Shown here piece by piece: positions 36,170 through 40,439 of a stretch of DNA of 40,439 nt. The number at the start of each line of letters is the position of its first letter. The first letter of the stretch is position 1. Location of the stretch: contig CAMAUZ010000073.1 in assembly GCA_945861535.1 (NCBI GenBank), forward strand, positions 1 through 40,439. Reading direction: 5' to 3'. The translations under genes were made by a program, and so were the position numbers. The notes beneath the pieces are model-generated. The model had not been told where the DNA came from, did no database searches, and saw nothing but the letters and a program-made list of their open reading frames with translations. The stretch is from Akkermansia muciniphila. GTDB taxonomy: Bacteria > Verrucomicrobiota > Verrucomicrobiia > Limisphaerales > BJHT01.

Positions 36170-37614
36170 GCTTTGGCTCCCTGTGCACCCTTCGTGGCCG
36201 CCATCTCTTGTTTAAGCCCAGCCTTCCGCGTCTCTGCGATGTCCGTCATCTGGTCGCCAAAGAAGTTCTTCGGCCAGTGCTTGATGCGACCGCACTTGTC
36301 TACTTGGAGCGCGCGGATGCCTGATCCATTTCCATCATCCGGTGACTCGCAGAAATAGACCGCCACATCCTCCGGCTTGAGTTCCTGCTCGGCTACGCGT
36401 CGCTGGAGCCGGCGAAGGAAATGCTCCGAATGACTCTCAATTAAGAACTGCACCTTCCGTTCGGCACCGCCCTCCTTCGTGCCAATGGCCTCGATGAACA
36501 AGTCTGCCAACTCCGATTGCACAGCGGGGTGCAGGTGCAGCTCCGGTTGCTCGATGATGATTGTCGAGTTGGGTGGCGCATAGAACGCCTGCGTCACCAC
36601 GGGCAGCACTTGCGAAACGCCAAAACCGACACCGGGCAGAGTTACCGGCTTCTTCCGCCCCGGCATGGTGAGCAGCGTTTGATACGTGTGTGTGCTCTTT
36701 GACGCACACTCAACCGTGAAATTATCTGCGACACCGAGTTTCACCAACCATCGCGCCACGACCTGTTGAAGCGGCGCGTAACGGGTCTTACCGCCGACAT
36801 TGAACGTCCTTTCTGCGCCGGCGAGCAGGGCAGCCACCGTGTTCTCGCCTTGGAAGCCAACGTCGCTCGGTGCCTGTCCGGCCCATGTGTAGGACGGCTT
36901 CGGATACTGCCGTAGCGGACCGAGATAATGGATGCTCTTGAGCACGCGCTCGAGTTCAAGTTGCAGACCCGCGAATCCGGCAACGTTCTGGAAATACGAA
37001 TACAGTTCCTCGGGGAAGCCGTAGAACCGAGCTGGGGTTGGCAGTGGCCACGCACGACCAGGACTATGCTTTTCCTTATACTCGGAAGTGACGAGGCGGT
37101 ATTTTTCGCCACCGTTCGTTCGTTCCAACCCAACACGCATCTCCGGCATCGTTTCGCTCCTTGGCGCGCTTGCGCGCGAGCTTATCCGGGCCCGCCCCTC
37201 CGGCAGGATGTAGCTGAACGCCTTGCACACTACGCGTTCGGAATCGGCCAACTGCCCGACCTTCCCATTAAATTTCATCTGTGACCAGCGGTGACGCCGA
37301 CTGTGCAGCGGATCGATCAATTGCTTCGATCCTTCGCACTTCCATTCGATCTCGAAATCTACGTCGCGGCCCGTCTCCCCGTCGAAAACGTACGAACCGA
37401 AACTCCCAAGGTGCATAATGCTCTGATCATCCGCCGTGTAGAAGACCATGCTCCGATCCGGCTGTTCCACCGTCCGCCGCAGCATCAGCAGGAACTGCCC
37501 GATGCTTGATTTGCCGGAGCTGTTGCCGCCAAAGAAAACCGTGATCGGCGCGAGGCGAAGTGGCGTGGTATCCTGCCACGTCTTGAAGTTCTGGATGCGA
37601 AGCTGAGTGAGCAT
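36166..37614 (-). CDS. ABC/OLD-type AAA ATPase (AAA21/DUF3696-like)
   Basis: A 482-residue SMC-like ATPase. Walker A GGNSSGKS (29-36) follows the standard N-terminus LTQLRIQNFKTW. A long insert (about 60-270) separates it from an ABC-signature-like stretch GVGFGVSQVLPVV, then Walker B and D-loop STIIIEQPELHLHPAVQSEL, and the H-loop region FLIESHSEHFLRRL. This is the OLD/AAA15/AAA21 group common in anti-phage modules. There is no TOPRIM domain, so the effector is probably the coupled PIN-like protein. It would be the sensor and gate for that nuclease. First gene of a three-gene operon. Confidence 0.82.
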   Translation of the reverse strand: MLTQLRIQNFKTWQDTTPLRLAPITVFFGGNSSGKSSIGQFLLMLRRTVEQPDRSMVFYTADDQSIMHLGSFGSYVFDGETGRDVDFEIEWKCEGSKQLIDPLHSRRHRWSQMKFNGKVGQLADSERVVCKAFSYILPEGRARISSRASAPRSETMPEMRVGLERTNGGEKYRLVTSEYKEKHSPGRAWPLPTPARFYGFPEELYSYFQNVAGFAGLQLELERVLKSIHYLGPLRQYPKPSYTWAGQAPSDVGFQGENTVAALLAGAERTFNVGGKTRYAPLQQVVARWLVKLGVADNFTVECASKSTHTYQTLLTMPGRKKPVTLPGVGFGVSQVLPVVTQAFYAPPNSTIIIEQPELHLHPAVQSELADLFIEAIGTKEGGAERKVQFLIESHSEHFLRRLQRRVAEQELKPEDVAVYFCESPDDGNGSGIRALQVDKCGRIKHWPKNFFGDQMTDIAETRKAGLKQEMAATKGAQGAKA

Positions 37615-37726
37615 ATCGTTTGATTCTAGCTACATGGCTGCTGAAAGGAAGCTTCCGTCCGTTGCTGGTCAGCTTTGTGGAGCAGTGGAGTCAGTGTCTG
37701 AAAATCTTCAATGACGCATGGTGAAG

Positions 37727-38353
37727 TCATGGTTTTGTCGGCATCACGTCGGGATATGGCCCGAGGAAGCGCTCCCCGTTGAAGTGGATCATGTGGTCGG
37801 GGTCTTCGGCGATCCAGACCTCGGATTCCCATGCGATGTGATTGCCGAATGACAGCATCGTTCGTCGGTTCTCGAAGGCGGTGACGAACACGAGGCCCGC
37901 TTTGCAGCCGGCGAACAGGTCCTTGAGTTCTTTGCGGCGTTTGCCGTCCACCGGGCCGGCGCTGGTGACTGCTTCGATGAGCAGGAGCCAGTTCTTGGCG
38001 CGGTGGTGGACGATGACATCGGGAATCTTTGCGGCGGAATCCAAGGTGACGCCGAGCGCGGCCAAGCCTGCGCTCTCCAAGTGGACGAACTTGTTTTCGG
38101 TGTCGCCGATGTAGAGGACCACGCCGCCGGGGGCGAAGGCGGGGCAGAAGTGTTCAATGACGGCCTTGATGAGCAGGCACCAGCGGTAACGGGGATGGTA
38201 GAAGAAAGTTCCGTCAGGCATCTGCCATCGCTGAGCCTCCACTTCCCGTCGCGGGATGCGCAGCGAACGGGCAAGTCTATCGACACCCACCGACGAAGGG
38301 TGGCAGTGCGTGTCAGTCGTTTGGTGCTGTCTTGTCCGGCGCATGTATCCCAT
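37727..38353 (-). pseudogene. BsuBI/PstI-type restriction endonuclease, N-terminal domain missing
   Basis: The 208-residue product covers the catalytic C-terminal domain of the BsuBI/PstI family: VVLYIGDTENKF, LGVTLDSAAKIPDVIV, NWLLLIEAVTSAGPVDGKRRKELK and IAWESEVWIA, then HMIHFNGERFLGPYP. The usual family length is about 310-330 residues; the N-terminal helical domain is absent. An in-frame stop TAA lies 6 bases before the ATG, so it cannot be longer. It may be a free-standing nuclease domain or a dead gene. Its start is 22 bp from the divergent XRE gene, in the middle of what was probably a methyltransferase-endonuclease pair. Confidence 0.8.
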
Positions 38354-38371
38354 TTTGGGTTATCCTAAAAT
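38352..38371. promoter_or_regulatory. Dyad in the endonuclease/XRE intergenic region
   Basis: ATTTTGGG-TTAT-CCTAAAAT is an 8-bp dyad with one mismatch, lying 4 bp before the first XRE ATG and covering the endonuclease start. It fits an operator bound by the XRE protein, as controller boxes in restriction-modification systems, but could be only a promoter-region palindrome. Confidence 0.5.
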
Positions 38372-38389
38372 CGGATGGACTCTTGGCAA

Positions 38390-38656
38390 GTGTCAAAGTC
38401 CATCTTCACAACTGAGTATGCGGTTTTCCGAGACCTTCTGCGGGAACTCCGCACCGAGAAGGGCCTCACCCAAGTTCAATTGTCCGAGACGCTGGGAATG
38501 CCCCAGAGTTTCGTGAGCAAGTATGAAACGGGAGAGCGAAGGCTCGACGTGATTGAACTCCGTGAGGTCTGTAAATCCTTGGGTGCTACGCTCGCTGCGT
38601 TCGCGAAGAAGTTGGAAACGCGACTCGCTGAGTCGAAAAAGGGAGGTGCAGCGTGA
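38390..38656 (+). CDS. XRE-family transcriptional regulator
   Basis: A small DNA-binding protein with a helix-turn-helix in LRTEKGLTQVQLSETLGMPQSFVSKYETGERRLDVIEL, a typical Xre/Cro-type domain. The GTG at 38390 gives an 88-residue product starting MSKSIFTTEYAVFRDLL, which is the usual opening for this subgroup; an ATG at 38375 would add five residues and start only 4 bp from the dyad. The gene overlaps the next by 4 nt (GTGA). It may act as the controller of its own operon and of the divergent endonuclease gene. Confidence 0.85.
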   Translation: MSKSIFTTEYAVFRDLLRELRTEKGLTQVQLSETLGMPQSFVSKYETGERRLDVIELREVCKSLGATLAAFAKKLETRLAESKKGGAA

Positions 38657-39102
38657 CGAACTTGGACTCAGGGAGCGCCACTGCGGGGAAGGCCGCATTG
38701 CTGTTGGCTGCGAAGGGACTGGGTTACATGGTCCCAACGGCGAAGCAGAAGAAGAACCTCGTCGTGGCCTTTGCGAAGCGGGACATGATTGTCTATGGGA
38801 AGGCCTTTGATGTGGTCCGCCTTTCTGCACCTGTGAACTTGGATTCATTGGAGGAAGTTGAAGCCAACCTGAGCAAGGTTTTGGTGTGCGAAATCAAGTC
38901 CACCAAGAAGGACGTGGCTGCGGATTTCCGCGGCTATTTCTTTGGGTTGACGGCTGCCGAGGTGCTTGTGGCGCAAAGTCTCAAAGCGCAGTTCCGCTTC
39001 ATCTTCGTGAACACAGTTTCGGGAGCGCACTTGGAACTGCAATTGAACGAGATTTTCGCGAAGGCACGCGGGATTTACCCGACGTGGAGCATTTCGTTTT
39101 GA
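38653..39102 (+). CDS. Small PD-(D/E)xK-like protein coupled to the XRE gene
   Basis: A 149-residue protein starting at GTG 38653, overlapping the XRE stop in GTGA. It contains AFDVVRL followed about 30 residues later by LVCEIKST (E-x-K), the pattern of PD-(D/E)xK nucleases, then FRGYFFGLTAAEVLVAQSL and RFIFVNTVSG, a plausible strand-helix finish. I do not recognise a named family. It lies antisense to the region that would have been the methyltransferase C-terminus and is probably a nuclease or a regulator with a nuclease fold. No signal peptide. Confidence 0.6.
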   Translation: MTNLDSGSATAGKAALLLAAKGLGYMVPTAKQKKNLVVAFAKRDMIVYGKAFDVVRLSAPVNLDSLEEVEANLSKVLVCEIKSTKKDVAADFRGYFFGLTAAEVLVAQSLKAQFRFIFVNTVSGAHLELQLNEIFAKARGIYPTWSISF

Positions 39103-39114
39103 TGCGGACCGTGC

Positions 39115-40305
39115 TGCCGTGAGGCGGCGGCGCTCTTCCTTCGACGTGAAGCGTTTCGTGAGCAGATACACGCCGGAGGGCACGAGCCACGTGCGCGTCT
39201 CGGCGTTGTCGAGGATGGCGTTGGGTTTCCGGGCTTCGAGCTTGGGCCAGTGGATGGTGCCGCCGTTGAAGTGGCAGGGATAGAGCAGCGGCACCGTGCC
39301 GCGTTCAGGCTCCTTCCGCAGCGCGTCCTTGAGGCGGAAGTCCACGACGCGCCCCGTCGAGACAGTCACGCCCAGCGAGGCGAGGCTGGAACTAAGTCCG
39401 TCCATGGTTGCCTTGGCCGTGGCGTGGCTGGCCGTGGAGGGGATGTGGATGAACTTCTCGGCGTCGTGCCGGTGGACGATTTCCGCGAAGGGAAAAATGG
39501 TCTCGGTGATGTCGTCGCCATGCTCTCCGCTGCTGCTGGAGATGGTGAGTTCGTGGGGTTGGTTCCGACCCTTCACCGCGTGGAAGATGATGTTTTCCTG
39601 CAGCACACTGTCATCGCGGAAGGCGGCTTGGCGGGATTCAAAAACGTGAAGGCGGCGTAACTCCAGATGACTCAGAAAGTCTTCACGGAACGGGCGGAAA
39701 TAAGGGCCGTTGCAAAAGCTCCGTGGCGTGATGCCGACGAGTTGGCCTCCGGGAACCAACAGTCGCTGAATGAGCGCGATGAAGCCGGTGTAGAGGTTGC
39801 TGGTTTCGACGCCGACGGACCGCAACGCGCGTCGCTCGGCGGAGTCGGTGCTGATTTTGCGATACGGCGGATTCACAATGGCGGCATCGAACGCGGGCGG
39901 CAGCGTGCCGAACAAATCCCCCGCGAGACGCACCGACATTTCCTGGATGAAGTCGGCGGAAAGAATGGTGAACGTGAAGCGAATGCCCGCGCCGGCGCAG
40001 AGCTGTTGGCACTCGCGCATCGTCTCGGCCAGCGCGTCCAGGATTTCGCCGTCGAGTTCGTAGAGGGTCGACTCGATGGCGCGAACCCCCTCGCGCTTTT
40101 CACAACACCGGGAGACGAAAGCCGCGGTGAGTGAGCCCGCGCCCGCACCCGCATCCAGCAAGCGCACCGTTCGCGGGAGCGCCCCAAACATCGACGCCAT
40201 GAAGTCAGCCACCGGCGTTGCGGTAAGGAACTGTCCAAGTTCCTCCTGGCGACTTCTGGGGTTTTCTATGGCCGCTAGTGTATTGTCTCTCAAAACTATA
40301 CTCAT
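39115..40305 (-). pseudogene. BsuBI-type adenine-N6 methyltransferase, C-terminus replaced
   Basis: The reading frame begins at 40305. Residues 24-36 (GQFLTATPVADFM) are motif X, 50-57 (LDAGAGAG) motif I and 145-148 (NPPY) motif IV, typical of adenine N6 methyltransferases paired with BsuBI/PstI endonucleases. Homology runs to about residue 397 (KRFTSKEERRRLTAA). After that the frame continues antisense through the XRE-nuclease module to 38845 (total 486 codons) with an Arg/Leu-rich non-homologous tail. The normal last ~100 residues, including the target-recognition part, are missing, so activity is doubtful. Start overlaps the stop of the transposase upstream (ATGA). Confidence 0.75.
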
Positions 40306-40439
40306 AATTCTTTCGGCGCGGAATTTGCGGCGGCCCGCGCCCGCTGAATCTTGGCCAGGATTTCCTCCCCCGCGGCTTTCCAGACGTAGCGCTTGGGGCG
40401 GAGATTGCGTTCCCGCAGGTAGCCTTCCATCTCGGCCAC
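40302..40439 (-). mobile_element. IS630-like transposase, C-terminal end
   Basis: The last 45 residues of a transposase enter from the right edge, ending in a segment with YLRERNLRPKRYVWKAAGEEILAKIQRARAA. This is the characteristic C-terminus of IS630-family DDE transposases (P-K-x-Y/F-x-W-x-A, then E-x-I-L-x-K). The stop overlaps the ATG of the methyltransferase. The rest of the element, and any inverted repeat or TA duplication, is outside the window. Confidence 0.75.

Overview
The window looks like a chromosomal segment of a GC-rich Gram-negative bacterium, most likely a member of Verrucomicrobiota. This is inferred from the housekeeping gene order (rpsP-khpA-trmD-rplS-rnhB-yraN and pgk-tpiA-secG-opp), the Ala/Pro-rich tails on L19 and SecG, and many GC-rich palindromic repeats between and inside genes. 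No rRNA, tRNA or CRISPR array was recognised.

Region 1 (1-18811) is the right part of an integrated defence island. Its right boundary lies inside yraN: the N-terminal 66 codons of yraN run straight into a large serine integrase gene on the same strand, so the element (more than 18.8 kb, left end outside the window) appears to have integrated into yraN. Its cargo is a minus-strand operon for a phosphorothioate (PT) DNA modification-restriction system of the SspABCD-SspFGH type: sspB (DUF4007), sspC (P-loop ATPase), sspD (PAPS-reductase-like), sspF, sspG, sspH (very large FtsK/HerA-like protein) and sspA (cysteine desulfurase). The genes overlap or nearly touch. SspA and SspD would mobilise and deliver sulfur, SspB and SspC would help place it in the DNA backbone, and SspFGH would restrict DNA in a PT-dependent way. 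Downstream of sspA are two broken remnants (GHKL ATPase-like and LysR-like) and the end of a convergent Ycf46-like AAA+ ATPase gene.

Region 2 (18808-34958) is mostly core genome. On the minus strand: yraN stub, rnhB, rplS, trmD, khpA, rpsP, a Tat-signal amidohydrolase and recD2. On the plus strand: an SMP-30/gluconolactonase-like protein, pgk, a small retropepsin-like protein, tpiA, secG and oppA-oppB-oppC. Dispersed inverted repeats have invaded this region and appear to have extended both ends of OppA.

Region 3 (34975-40439) is a second defence-rich patch. It begins with a tightly coupled minus-strand trio: an ABC/OLD-type AAA ATPase, a PIN-like nuclease and an RNA ligase with all nucleotidyltransferase motifs. 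I consider this the best candidate for an undescribed system (an ATPase-gated RNase with its own RNA repair enzyme). Next to it is a BsuBI/PstI-type restriction-modification locus whose methyltransferase C-terminus and endonuclease N-terminus are both missing. Between them, in opposite orientation, sits a two-gene module (XRE regulator plus a small PD-(D/E)xK-like protein). The window ends in the C-terminus of an IS630-like transposase.

All functional assignments come from reading motifs and gene context by eye; no database search was run.
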